From Agapetus fuscipes (taxonomy: Eukaryota > Arthropoda > Insecta > Trichoptera > Glossosomatidae), in NCBI GenBank assembly GCA_951799405.1, contig OX637334.1, positions 12,276,001 through 12,340,000 of the forward strand: DNA of 64,000 bases, written 5' to 3'. The notes under the pieces are model-generated. The model ran no database searches. It had not been told where the DNA came from and saw only the letters and a program-made list of their open reading frames with translations. Made by a program: the position numbers and the translations under genes. This document shows positions 32,741 to 43,903 of the stretch, in pieces. Within the stretch, counting starts at the first letter, position 1; the number at the start of each line of letters is the position of its first letter.

Positions 32741-33303
32741 ATTTGTATACCACTTGATATTATTGCCTGTGACTTGTATTGTTTTTTGTCATTAGTAGAC
32801 CTCTATAAATCATATTTATGTATGTTTTTATTTTATTATACTTTGGTACCTACTTGCCTATATTATCTATGTTTATATATTTGCTTTTGTTGATTATACA
32901 GTTTTTCTTATTTTAATTTGATTTCTTCACATATCAGATCTCTTCACACTGAAAAATACACATCATAAGTATTTGACTTAAGTGTATGAAGTAACTTAAA
33001 TAAATTTCTAGTTTATAACTTAAATATATAAAATAACTGAAATAAATTTGTTATTACTATTGACTAAATTAATTGTGAATCCCTCACCACACACAAGAGC
33101 TTTGACTCTTTTTGGCGAGGTATAGCATATAAAACAATTGAATATTATGTAATTTGAAATAAGTTTAAAAATAAATGTAATGTATGTACTTAAAATGTAT
33201 TATATTAAATAAAAAAAATAAAAAATAAAAAAAATCCATGGCTCTAACATCCTTCAGAGTGCGATGCAAAAAATAAATAATAATAAAAGTTACACACCCT
33301 ATA

Positions 33304-33899
33304 CAGGCCCGGATTAACCCCTCTGGGGGCCCTGGTGCGGGAATAATCTCGGGGCCCCCCATACCCCCCTCCCCTCCCTAAAATTTTCCACCCACCCCCC
33401 CCCCTCCCTCGCCTCAATTTTTTTTAAAGAAATATAATTAATTAAGCAGGTCGGCCTCATAACAGCAAAGGACGTACAAACATTTTCGTTTTTATTCAAA
33501 AATAATATAACAATAGCAAAGTTTATTGGCATAATGCTGAAAGGTGTATTATGAGGCACGTACATGTTGTAAAATAGCTCACTTTCGGTGCCTTTCAATA
33601 CCTATGTTTTTTTCTTAATTTTTACTAAGAAACTTTGTTTTTTCTATTAAAGGAGACTTTGTTTAGAATTTTTGGGACCCGTTCAGGTCGTTGGGGGCCC
33701 CTGAAGGTTCCCTGTGAGAAACTTTCATTTCTCAACTATCAATGTCTTTGTCTTTACAAAACATGGCTTTTTGAGTCAAAAATGGTTAAAAACAAAATAA
33801 ATACATAATTTTTCAGCATTTTTTCAGTCTTTGGGGGCCCCTAGGACGCGGGGGCCCTGGTTCGGTCGTACCGCTCGAACCGCCCTTAATCCGGGCCTG
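33304..33899. mobile_element. hAT-type MITE with perfect 8-bp target duplication
   Basis: Termini are CAGGCCCGGATTAAC and TTAATCCGGGCCTG. ACCCTATA flanks both ends (33296-33303 and 33900-33907). The length is 596 bp. Subterminal GGGGGCCC repeats lie at both sides. No transposase domain remains. Confidence 0.9.
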
Positions 33900-33907
33900 A
33901 CCCTATA

Positions 33908-34272
33908 CATGCAATATGCCCTATAAATTCACTCTTACACATCGCACGCTTAATCATAAAGAGCAATAACTCAAAAAATAAGAATGTTGGGAAATCACGT
34001 TTGAAGTTCAGACAACCAGTACAACTTGTATGGGATGAAAAAGGCGTCCGATGTTTTATCTTGGTCATATCCAAATTGAACGGCTGATCGCTTTCTTCTC
34101 GCATTGTTCTAGCGTTTTATTACAAAATCTCGATTTTCCCAATTTTTGAGTTATTTCTCTTTATCATTAAGCGTGCGACATGCTGGATATTATCTGCAAT
34201 GTTTATTAAAACTGAACTGTAAATAAGTATTAGCTCTGCAACTCTTACCGCTTCTTCTGGTAACAAAGGGAG
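33908..34272 (-). repeat. SINE-like repeat split by a MITE
   Basis: The left piece (33908-33941) ends TTCACTCTTACACA and the right piece (34179-34272) resumes CATGCTGGA..GCTCTGCAACTCTTACCG. Both are diverged. The MITE at 33942-34178 separates them. Confidence 0.6.
33942..34178. mobile_element. MITE family TCGCACGCTTAAT, copy 2
   Basis: 237 bp, same termini and interior as copies 1 and 3. It sits inside a SINE-like repeat; joining the flanks with one copy of CA restores CTTACACATGCTG, so the empty site is predictable. Confidence 0.85.
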
Positions 34273-34359
34273 CATCAAAGAGACTACTTTTTTCATTATT
34301 AACTTTACTCTAATATTTTAACATTTTTTTATTCATGATTCCTGTCTGCTGTTGCACAG

Positions 34360-34606
34360 AATGCCCCTCGTGTGCACTTCAAGCCGCAGCAGTCCCCTGC
34401 GCCCGAAAAGAAGCGCTCTCCCCCCCTAGGCCGCCCCCTGCTGGGCCCCGCGGCGGCCCCTGCGCCTCTCAAGCGCTCCAAGAGCCTCACGTCCACAGAC
34501 ACCCTGGCTAGTGGCATGGCAGCCCTGGGGCTCACGGCGCCCGATAATAAGGACCTGGGCAACTTCCCTGCAGAGGTGAAGGAGGCCATAGATAAAGCCA
34601 CCAAAG
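34360..34606 (+). CDS. CTIF-like MIF4G protein, coding exon 2 of 5 seen
   Basis: The acceptor CTGTTGCACAG precedes 34360 and the donor AAAG|GTAAAC follows 34606. It enters in phase 0, in register with exon 14993-15146, and leaves in phase 1. It encodes APRVHFKPQQSPAPEKKRSP (basic, Pro-rich), PLKRSKSLTSTDTLASGMAA (a Ser/Thr-rich, phosphorylation-type segment) and DLGNFPAEVKEAIDKATK, the first amphipathic helix leading into the MIF4G domain. GC content is far above the intron. In the CTIF family the region before MIF4G is a disordered linker that binds partners such as the cap-binding complex; that role here is inferred. Confidence 0.85.
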
Positions 34607-34806
34607 GTAAACTCCCTACAAATAACTTACACATCATAATGAGCTTAGAATATTTTAAGTTTGGGGAATATAATTTGCATGTGATGTCACTTAACCGGGC
34701 TAAAGGCAGTACAGAGGGTCATGATGTCAATACATATTATTATGTCTTTACATATGAAATTGGCATTTTGTATGGGAGGAACAAAAAGTCATTTTTTTTA
34801 AATCTT

Positions 34807-35616
34807 GTGATGTATTTTGGGATGTCCATTGTGATGGTCTTCTGTGGAATGCCAGGGATTGTGGGGGATATCAATTTAGATGTAAAGATGAGTCTTTGTT
34901 CCCAATAGATGTATTATTCCATAACAGTGTTTACAATGCGAGAGACAAAACCAGACTGACTCGTGAAGGCAATAATAATCTATACCTACTAATAATATAT
35001 AACTTTACTCTAATAATATTATATTCCAATAATACATTACATTATATTATGATATTTACGTACTCTAAATTATCATATTATAATTATACATTACACCTCC
35101 CTCACTAAATGACGAATCTATATTACATTATATCAATAAAAATTATATCTTATAAAACTTCATCTTCTTTCATCTTGGGTACCGCAGGCGGTTCTCCCCC
35201 CTCAGACGCAGGCGCTCCGACCATGGTTGGAACCTGGAAACACCCGAGTCATTAGAGATCTGTCCTGCCTCATCCAACAGCTGACCCAACCCCAGGTCAT
35301 TGTCAGACTCATCCTACCGACTGCGCCACTGTGATGTATTTTGGGATGTCCATTGTGATGGTCTTCTGTGGAATGCCAGGGATTGTGGGGTATATCAATT
35401 TAGATGTAAAGATGAGTCTTTGTTCCCAATAGATGTATTATTCCATAACAGTGTTTACAATGCGAGAGACAAAACCAGACTGACTCGTGAAGGCAATAAT
35501 AATCTATACCTACTAATAATATATAACTTTACTCTAATAATATTATATTCCAATAATACATTACATTATATGATATTTACCTACTCTAAATTATCATATT
35601 ATAATTATACATTACA
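34807..35616 (+). repeat. Local direct duplication of ~290 bp in the intron
   Basis: 34807-35096 and 35331-35616 are nearly identical (GTGATGTATTTTGGGATGTC, CAATAGATGTATTATTCCAT, AAACCAGACTGACTCGTGAA). They are spaced 524 bp apart around a GC-richer spacer (35190-35330). The few differences are small indels, so the event is recent. No protein is supported. Confidence 0.9.
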
Positions 35617-35689
35617 AATCTAATATATTTGTTTAATCAAAGTATGAACCATAGATATCTATGCACTTTTGCCATTTCATAGGTAGTTA

Positions 35690-36666
35690 ATTGATCCCTT
35701 TACGAAAATAACCATTCGGATGGCAATCAATTCAATCTTTGAAGGTGATTAGGACTGCCCCATCGGAGTTGATTTTTTTCCCTTGCAAGAAGTTATCCAA
35801 ATTTCGAAAAAAATGATAATCTGTTGGAGCAAGGTCCGAAGAGTACGGAAGATGTCTTAAACATTCCAATTGAAGCTCCTCTAATTTGGTAGCCGTCTGA
35901 TTGACCAGCCTCGGTTGTTTAGCAGCTAGCTTTTCCATCATAGTTTGCAGTTGCTGACAAAAGACATCTGCCGTAATTATCTCACCAGATTTAAGAAAGG
36001 TGTAGTGAACGACACCGGCACTAGTCCACCAAACGCTCACAAGTAACATTTTTTGAGCCAATTTTCGCTTGGGGCATGATTTGGCTGGTTTTGCAGGGTT
36101 AAGTCATTGCGATGAGCGCTTCCGATTATCGTGCAGGATCTATTTGTCATCACAGGTAATAATTCAATTTAAAATCCCTTCATTATTGTGCCGGTTGAGT
36201 AATGTAACGCAGCAGTCGACGCGCGTTTGTTGATTTGCTTTACCCAATTAGTGAGGTACCCACCTTTCAAGCTTTTTCACCTTTCCAATTTGCTTCAAGT
36301 GGATTAAAATAGTTTTATCACTAATTTCGCAGCCTACAGCTTACTCGGACGTGGTTTGCGATGGATTAAATCCTACAATAGCCTTAAATTCCTCATTATC
36401 AACTTTGGTCTCAGGCCGTCCAAGAGGCTTGTTCTGCAGGCCGAAATTTCCAGGACGACGTTAGAACCAAAAACGCACTGTGTTTTATTTTGATAAAACA
36501 CAGTGCCATACACATCATTAATCCTTCGAACCGTTTCTGCAGCACTGGTGCCACGGTGGAACTCGTACTCGTAAAGAATGCGATATTTCAAGTTTTCCAT
36601 TTTGTACAATGAGTGACGCAAAGAAAAAAACAATTGAAAAACGAACAAATAAATTACAATTTTCAA
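35690..36666 (-). pseudogene. mariner transposase fossil
   Basis: The N-terminal part (36600 down to 36500) reads YEYEFHRGTSAAETVRRIND, a mariner helix-turn-helix start. The C-terminal part (36061-35732) reads KMLLVSVWWTSAGVVHYTFL, then HLPYSSDLAPTDYHFFRNLD, matching the mariner WW..G..HY and PYSPDLAPSDYHLF signatures with the last catalytic Asp. The HQDNARPH block is missing between QTATKLEEL and the upstream part. Several frameshifts and stops separate the pieces, so it is inactive. It could have moved DNA by a TA-specific cut-and-paste reaction; the flanking terminal repeats are not recognisable. Confidence 0.85.
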
Positions 36667-37217
36667 AACACAAATACATCAGTAAATAGCTGTATAAATT
36701 TGAATTTGGAACTCCTAACCAAGGAGGAGATATTTGAGATCAAAGTGGCCAGTACGGCAAAACACCAATTTCATATGTAAGGACCTAATATTTAGGTAGT
36801 TTGAAAAGACACTAAAGTGCATCGTCCTGCATTTATCATTGATACTAACTGTATGGACTCACAATGCTGTGAACAAGAAAAATGCTTATCATGGGGAAAC
36901 CATTTTTTATTTACCATGGCTGATGTAACATAGCTGAGGAATATTTGGAATGTTCGGAGTCCATTTACATATTATAATTTTTAAACTTGAAAAATCAAGT
37001 ACACTTTTCAGATACCAGACGAACTGTTATGGGAGAACTAACATTATTCTCAACATTTTGCTGGCGTAGCAAAATGTAGATGACTATGGGGATGAAGATG
37101 ATCAGTTCATTCTCAATCATCATGCAGTAACGGTGCCTCCTGAAGATGTTGCCTTTGATGCCAGTGAAACATTGAGAATTATGTAATAAGTTCTCCCATA
37201 ACAATAGTAATAATATA
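36667..37217. other. No gene; inverted pair around 37000-37200
   Basis: TTATGGGAGAACTAACATTATTCTCAA (about 37027) is inverted as GTTCTCCCATAA (about 37191), giving a small fold-back of about 180 bp. Nothing coding is supported. Confidence 0.4.
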
Positions 37218-37455
37218 ATCTATTTTCTAAGTTGCAATAATATTTTTCACACATTTAAAATTCATATTAAATGCATGCCCACAAACAGACACATGTAAGT
37301 TTAGCAGTTGCAAATGCTGCATGTGTAAGTACCGAACTCAAATGAACATAAACCCGCAACTTTTACTGACCTTCCCTGAAAAGAGGTGACATAGAAAAGA
37401 GGTGCAAAGTGAACCATTTTTTTACAGCATGGGTGGTCAGCTCTACACCAACCTG
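37218..37455 (-). repeat. SINE-like repeat, full copy
   Basis: TCTAAGTTGCAATAATATTT to CAGCATGGGTGGTCAGCTCT, with a 20-bp internal duplication (GGTGACATAGAAAAGAGGTG). Confidence 0.75.
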
Positions 37456-37530
37456 ATATTATTGATAATATTCAATGTTAAATACTTCCTAACTTTGCAT
37501 TGAATCAGTGTGAGTGCAGTGTTAATACTG

Positions 37531-37631
37531 AAGAATTGCTTTCCGGGATCTGTTGTCGTGGTCTGTAGGAGCTGGAGCTTCTAGATGTTTGGCTCATGTC
37601 TACGATGGGCTTCTTCAGTGTGAAGTGTTGA
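37531..37631 (-). mobile_element. Penelope-pLTR-like fragment beside a splice acceptor
   Basis: CCGGGATCTGTTG.CGTGGTCT and the minus-strand CTGAAGAAGCCCATCGTAGA match the fold-back at 62956-63139. Its right edge is about 30 bp from the splice acceptor of the exon at 37661. The hammerhead-like core here reads CAAAC in place of GAAAC. Confidence 0.6.
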
Positions 37632-37660
37632 TGTAACTGTGTGATGTGTTGTGTTGGCAG

Positions 37661-37851
37661 ACCCCAGCACCGTCCCCCCGCGCACCCTCATGGAGCTGGT
37701 GGGACATGTGATGCGGCGCGCCGTGGAGAGCCCGCGCTATGCTCTGCCCGCAGCGCGCCTGTGCCTGCTCATCATAGACAAGGAGAAGCACCACACCTTC
37801 CTGGAGACGCTGCTCAACACCTGCCAGCAGTGGTACAAGGAGAGAGACAAG
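37661..37851 (+). CDS. CTIF-like protein, coding exon 3: start of the MIF4G domain
   Basis: The acceptor GTTGGCAG precedes and the donor AAG|GTCAAC follows. The split codon G|AC joins it to exon 34360-34606. It encodes DPSTVPPRTLMELVGHVMRR, AVESPRYALPAARLCLLIID and KEKHHTFLETLLNTCQQWYK-ERDK, the first HEAT-like helical pairs of a MIF4G domain. The pattern 'LxxxILxxAL..P.ya..aA.lc..I........F...LL..CQxxf..Rd' is that of CTIF and MIF4GD/SLIP1. MIF4G domains bind RNA helicases and initiation factors and bridge mRNA ends to the ribosome. A TE fragment lies just upstream, leaving a GT-rich rather than pyrimidine-rich acceptor tract, so splicing efficiency may be affected. Confidence 0.92.
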
Positions 37852-37931
37852 GTCAACACATTGCTAGTATTTCGGGTACAATGGGATTCTATTTACGTTA
37901 CTGAAACTATCAAATATCAGAAATAAAAATA

Positions 37932-39273
37932 TAGGGGAAAGGTGGGATACTTGATCCCTGTTTTAGTTTTCATCCATTATCTCAAACCCTTGAAGTTATT
38001 TTGTTATTTTTTTGCTCCATGTTCATAATTTGGTTCATCGCCTACCACTTGGCATCCAAATAAAACTACTTTCGTGAAGATCCAATGTACTACATCAGTT
38101 CTTGTAAAAAACTCCCAAGGATCAAGTATCCCTACCCATGAGGGATACTTGATCCCCCCATGAGGGATACTTGATCCCCGGGATCAAGTATCCCACCCAT
38201 AAAGATAGCATTAGTAATTATAGCCAATTATTAAGGGAAATTAAAAAAAAAATATTATACAAATCAAAATAAACTTCTTTATTGAGTAAAAACTAAAATT
38301 TACTAAACATTTGCATGAAATTTTTGTTTAAAGTTGATAATATCAGCTGTCTGCCGCACGGCTGTGGCAGCTTTTGTATGTCTGCGCTTCTGACTACGCT
38401 AATGTCTTCTACTGTTGGAAAAGTGAAACAACTGCCCACTAGATCCTTTCTTCTCAAAAATTTCACTTTGAAAGTACTTTCCTTTTGAGTCAAAACTTTT
38501 CCTACAAAACACTTGACTGTTTTTTTGGCCAAACTGACTTAACTTGACTAAAACTTTGTCTTCAGGCTTTGATTCGGTGTCGTCAATAAGTTCTTTATCA
38601 TGTGAAAGGAAATCAGAGTCACATGCTGCTATCTGGAAGGCATGACATTCATGCCAAACTGCCTAGCGATCACTTAAAAACTCCCCCCATTTCTCACAGC
38701 ATTCACAGCCGCTTCAGCTTGCTGAGGATCCCGTGGAATTCTCTTTTTCTGGCTCCCTCTTTTGCTATGTACTTACACGGCATTTGAAAGAATAAACGTG
38801 AATAAAATTAATTATTTCAAGCGTGGACTTCAAAATAAACTTGAAGTGGGATACTTGATCCCAGGATCAAGTATCCCCCCACTTCTAGGGATCAAGTATC
38901 CCCCGGTTGTCATTTTTTCAAAAAGTGAAAAATTTAGGTTAGAAGAGTTTGCATTTCTAAATTGATGTTATGGTATTTTGTTGCTAAAAGCACATACATT
39001 TCAACAATATATGTAGAATAATCATAAAGTACACGAATAAAAATGTATAAAACTTACATGGCACGCGTAAAAAAAAGTCTGAACCTTACAAAATCAAAAA
39101 ATGTTAATTATTTTTTTACGCTTCTTCAGAGGTAACGGTCATTTGGCAAAACAAAGGTAACATTATGGTCGCTACCCAATGGTACCAACAGAACAGTGAT
39201 AAAATACCTAGGAGCGCCAAAATCGAATGGGGATCAAGTATCCCGCGGGATCAAGTATCCCACCTTTCCCCTA
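37932..39273 (-). mobile_element. pogo/Tigger-like DNA element with ATACTTGATCCC repeats
   Basis: Termini TAGGGGAAAGGTGGGATACT and AGTATCCCACCTTTCCCCTA are inverted and bounded by TA, the Tc1/mariner target. The palindrome-like GGGATACTTGATCCC / GGGATCAAGTATCCC occurs about ten times (38124-38190, 38845-38905, 39233-39265 and the ends). The interior retains the end of a transposase gene on minus. Length is about 1.34 kb, so it is internally deleted. Confidence 0.75.
38293..38532 (-). pseudogene. pogo-like transposase C-terminal domain remnant
   Basis: The peptide KKTVKCFVGKVLTQKESTFK, VKFLRRKDLVGSCFTFPTVE and DISVVRSADIQKLPQP matches the small beta-rich C-terminal tail of insect pogo/Tigger-like transposases (YVGxI..x.VxFL......F.FP..ED...I....I...LP.P). 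Upstream on the same strand (38700-38600) frames reading CECCEKWGEFL look like the preceding Cys-rich segment, but stops intervene. The DDE catalytic core is gone. Confidence 0.6.
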
Positions 39274-39956
39274 TTTGTATCTGTAAGCATATCCGATTTA
39301 AAGGTTTTCAATGAATTCGAGTATGGATGGATTCTAAAGGAAACACATTATTATTTTATTTTTATTTTGAAATTACCACCACCTGAGCCATACAATTTCT
39401 GTTGACTTTGCCTTGGTTTCAAAACCCTTTTTCCTTCGGGGTGCCCATTCATGATGCGTTTGGAGACCCAATCTCTGCAGCCTTCATAAATGTTGGGTGT
39501 CTGATATATGGTTAATAAGTCATTGTTTCGTCAGATGTACCATTATTCTCAATCTCTCACAGGTCCACAAATTCTACGCAGCATTTTTCTTTCGAAATTG
39601 TCCAGCATTTACAGTTACTTGACGATTTTACTATTAATTGAAATCTATCCATCTTTCTTCTTCTTGCATATCTATGAAGAAGAATGTATGTGTGTATGTT
39701 CATCCAATTTGAACAAAATTTTCAGGAATGGTGTAAAATATTTTTGGAAAAGTTCCTATAAAGCTTGGTGCTGATTAAATGAAAAACAATTCCTTATTCC
39801 CAACTTTCCCACAATGTGGTTAGGCATCCTGATTAGTTAATCCTGAAACTACCCAACAGGAGGAGACCATATTTTCCTCAGAGATTAATATTGAAACCTT
39901 TGAGATTAATTGATGATTTGTTCGTAATGATGAAATGATAAAAGAATCATATTTTT
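39274..39956. other. No gene; possible Helitron-like 5' relic at 39660-39900
   Basis: ATCTATGAAGAAGAATGTATGTGTG, then AATTTTCAGG, TCCTATAAAG and CCTGAAACTACCCAACAGGAGGAGACC, parallels the 600-bp unit at 45549 (CTATAAAGAAGGATGTATG.., AAATTTTCAGG, AAACCACCCAATAGAAGAAGACC). It is strongly diverged. The rest has no feature. Confidence 0.35.
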
Positions 39957-42045
39957 ACTTTATAGCAGTCCGAAGGACTGTTATAAAGTATTGTATTCGT
40001 CCGAAAAAAAAAAAATGAGGTTTCAACGGAAATGAGTTGTCCTGCACCAGGACATGCAAAAAAACCTAATTTGTCGAACCTGTCCGTCCGTCCGTCCGTC
40101 CGTCCGTCCGTATGAGTGTAGGTCCCAGCCGAAACTACTGATCACAGAGACACCAATTTTTGGATTTAGAGAATTGATAACCACAGATTTTGATGAGCCG
40201 ACCGGCATGGCGCCAACCTGAAAATTCAAGATGGCTGCCATACAAAAAAAACATAAAATTGCACTTTTCTCAAAAACGGCTCTAACGATTTTCTTTAAAA
40301 TTTCAATGTGGTCGTTGCTTAAGTTTTTTCTAAGAAAATTAGGTATGGCAACACTCTTGCCAACCTGCGTCTATGGGTTGCCATATAAAAGAAAAAAACG
40401 ATTGTGATTATCTCAGAAATGGCTGGGTTGACAAAAAAAACGCGTAATATTAATTTCTACAAAAATTTAAAGAATACTTTAAATTTTTTTTTACTTAAAG
40501 TACCGTTTACACGATCTCAAAATTTTCATCGAAAATATTAAAAAGACCCATAAAAACGCAATTTTGTAAAACTTTGTTTAGGTTCACAAGAAAGATAATT
40601 TTTTAAACTTTTTTGCAATATAATTTGTTTTTCACTATTTTGAGAATTCAAGATGGCTTCCAAAGAGGAGAAAACTTCAAATGCGATTTTCTCAAAAATG
40701 GCTCGAACGATTTTTTTTTAATTTTCAGTTAAGTAGTTGCTTTATACATTCTTACCAAATTTAGTTATGGCAACATTTTTGCTAATCTGCGTCTATGAGT
40801 TGCCATATGAAAAAAATAAACAATTGTGATTTTCTCAGAAGTGAAAGCGTTGAAAAAAAAGATATTTTCTACAATATTATACGTAACATCAAATTCTATA
40901 TAAAAATTAAATAAATTTTTTGAAAATAAAAACATAAAGTGCCGTTTACATTATATCAAAAATTGAAATTAAAAGGCTACAAAAACCCATCAGAACGCAA
41001 AAAACTTTTATGTTTCTCAACTTTATCAGAAAAAACTTTGTTATCACTATAATTCATAGTGAAACATTTTTCAAATTTTAGAAAATTCAAGATGGCTTCC
41101 GAACAGCTGAAAGTTTCAAATGAGATTTTCTCAAAAACGGCTCCAACGATTTTCTTTATATTTTCTGCATAATCGTCATTATAATATTGCTATGTAACAA
41201 CAATAACCATAGCCTCATAATTTTCTTTGTTTTGGGGGTTGCCATACAAGAGAAAAAAATAATTTAAAATTTCTCGGCAGAGAATGGGTTAACTGAAAAA
41301 TAATGTTGTACAATTGAAAAGCTCTTATATATACCTACATACATGAATCATTACTTTTTTCAAAAAAATATTATAAAGTATAGCCACCATACAAAGTGAC
41401 AAATTTTCATACAAAAAATTATTGTAATATTTTTGGTAGCAAAACATCTAATACCCATAAATAAACCTACATAACAATTCACTCAATAAATTGCTATAGA
41501 ACAACAATAAGCATTGCCTCTTAATACTCTTTGTTTTGGGGGCTGCCATACAAGAGAAAACAATATTTTAAATTTTCCCGGCAGAGAACGGGTTAACTAA
41601 AAAATAATGTTCTACAATTAAAAAGCTCTTATATATACCTGCATACATTAATCATTACTTTTTTCAAATAAATATTATAAGGTGTAGCCACCATACAAAG
41701 TGACAAATTTTAATACAAAAATAATTGTAATATTCTTGGTACTAAAACGCCTAATATAAAATACTAGGCTACAAGTCTTAAAATCTAGTAAGTTGTACCC
41801 ATATAAAAATCAATCATAACTTTCCAAAATATCAATGAAAAGTATAGGTACCCACCAAACAAAGTGTTAGTTTTGATACAAACGGGATCAATGATAATAC
41901 TGCAAAAAGACGATTGCTTAAAAAGATTAGCTTCATTACTTACACACAACTAAATGTTTTGTTATGAAAATTGGCTATGACCTAAACATGACCGTATTTT
42001 GTGCTATAAAGTCATGTGCAGTCCACTGTACAATTTTATTTATTC
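39957..42045. mobile_element. Long AT-rich non-coding element with terminal hairpins, copy B
   Basis: This is the reverse complement of copy A. It opens with ACTTTATAGCAGTCC-gaa-GGACTGTTATAAAGT (near-perfect hairpin), then GTCCTG-cacc-AGGAC and a (CCGT)7 run, then several degenerate ~400-bp units with CAAGATGGC..CC and GCAACACTCTTGCCAACCTG. A segment near 41220-41760 is duplicated (GCCATACAAGAGAAAA, ACTTTTTTCAAA.AAATATTATAA). It ends TAAAGTCATGTGCAGTCCAC. The frame at 40241 (MAAILNFQVGAMPVG) matches copy A; coding is doubtful. Confidence 0.7.
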
Positions 42046-42937
42046 TACAGAGTGAGCCACAGCAATGCGTGGCAGGTAGGGAATGCAATCTCTAGACGAG
42101 ATCGCTAAGTTGAGATCTCGAGGGATCAGAAATTTGATCTCGGCGAGATATCGGCATTTTTGAGATCTCGAATGGATTTCGAAAAGTATTGTTTCAATTA
42201 GGTAACTGAAACATGATTGATACTGCTTAGTTGTGATTATGATGCGAGTAAGATACAAAATTAATTATTGATAAAAAAACTTTATTTTTAGATTGTTTTA
42301 ACTTATGTAAGTGAACACAGAAATTCAGTCCTGTAAAATATCTTATAAAGAAAACTTTCTTATTTTAACAAAGATAATGATAGTTAAAACAAAAATTGCT
42401 GTTTCCAAAATCACTCCTAAATTAGGAGTGATTACGATCGATCACTTCTAACTAGGGAATGCAATCTCGCGAGATTGTAGACCTAGCCGAGATCTCGCGA
42501 GACCGTAAAGCCAGTCTCACGAGATTACGAGATTTCCGAGATCTCGCCCAATTGGGTACTTTTACTAAAACATTCGCTAATACTATTAATTCCGTTTATT
42601 GATTTTCAATATATAAGATATATATAACAAAAGAAATATAACAAAGATCAGCCTTCTGCAGTGTTAAAAAAAAAAAACTCAAAATAAAACAAAAAGAGCA
42701 CTTCGAAATATAACAAAAATCATCCTTCTGCAGTATTATGAACAAAAAACTAAAAATTAAAATTAAAAAAACTTCGAAATATAGCACTTAATCAGCCTTC
42801 TGCAGTATTATGAACAAAAAACTCAAACCAAAACAAAAAAAACACTTCGAAATAATTCGAAATGTAACACTTATTCAGCTTTCTGCAGCATTTGTAATTT
42901 TTAAGGATATGTAAGTATTATTAAATTAAGAAGAATA

Positions 42938-43489
42938 ATGAAAGGCAGGTGCGTAATAGGTGCTACCGCTAGCATCGCCAAGAACCAGAATCTTTCAAAA
43001 AATGTTCGACTGACGGTGCACGGTGGTATACTAGTGCCCACTCTGATGTATGGAAGTGAAGCCTGGACGGTGAGTGAAAGTGAGATTAGTAAAGTCCATA
43101 CAGTGGAAATGGACTACTTAAGAAGTATGATTGGAAAAAGACAGAGTGATAGGGTGAGGAATGATTTTGTTAGAGAGGAATGTGGTGTAAGAGAAAGTGT
43201 GAAAGTAAAGATTAAAAGAAGTATACTTAGATGGTTTGGACATTTGGAGAGAATGAATGAGGAAAGACTGACGAAGAAAGTGTATGCTGCAAGAATTGAT
43301 GGATATCGTGGAAGAGGAAGACCGAGAAAGGTATGGATGGACCAAATTTTCGAACTAGTGAGTGAATGGGATATCCAGAGACATAATAAAAGAAGAGCTT
43401 GTATGAAAAAGGTTATGACTCTGGATGAAATGAAAGAAGTATGCAAGGACAGGAAGAAGTGGCGGCTAATCTGCAATGCTGATTTGTAA
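42938..43489 (+). pseudogene. RTE-like LINE ORF C-terminus
   Basis: An open frame reads GATASIAKNQNLSKNVRLTV, PTLMYGSEAWTVSESEISKV, RSILRWFGHLERMNEERLTK, GRGRPRKVWMDQI and KKVMTLDEMKEVCKDRKKWR-LICNADL, then a stop. This is the post-RT tail of the RTE-like family at 11193-13397, better preserved and including the GRGRPRK segment missing there. The RT catalytic blocks are absent because of 5' truncation. A long poly-T/A stretch (43577-43597) follows the gene, then the SINE-like repeat. Confidence 0.85.
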
Positions 43490-43624
43490 TGTTAGTTTAT
43501 TAGTTTGCTACATTTTTTGCATAAGAATTTTTTGACTTTTTTGTAGAGATTTATTTTTAAGGTTTTGTTGTTGTTGTTTTTTTTTTTTTTTTTTTTATAC
43601 TTAAATGTTATTTATTACTCGTAT

Positions 43625-43887
43625 TCCTTGACTTATAGGTTGGTATGAGGCTGACCACCCATACTGTAAAAAATGATTCACTTTGCCAATGTCACCCCTG
43701 TTTCAGGGAATGTCGGCAAGAGTTGCAGGGCTTATGTTCATTTGAGGTTTGGATTTTATTTGTAAGTACACAATCAGCATTTGTAAGCGCGAACTACACG
43801 TGTTTGTTTGTGGGCATACATCTGAGAGCTTTGAATGAATATATCCTTGCAACTTAGATTATAGATTAGATTATAGATTAAACAGTG
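43625..43887 (+). repeat. SINE-like repeat, full copy with tail
   Basis: CTTGACTTATAGGTTGGTAT through GCAACTTAGATTATAGATTA, with a triple (GATTATA) tail. It is one of the best-preserved copies. Confidence 0.88.
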
Positions 43888-43903
43888 TTATTAAAAGGAT
43901 AAG

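Larger units (their letters stand above)
30117..33230 (+). mobile_element. Jockey/CR1-like non-LTR retrotransposon, nearly full ORF2
   Basis: It begins within the endonuclease (5' truncated) and continues through the RT to the stop at 32740 and an AT-rich 3' UTR ending in A-rich repeats (33205-33235). Codon use is strongly AT-rich, unlike the GC-rich RTE-like insertions, so this is a separate lineage. The terminal CCATGGCTCTAACATCCTTC block (33237-33275) also ends the LINE at 57013-57975 and may be its independent 3' scrap. Confidence 0.8.
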
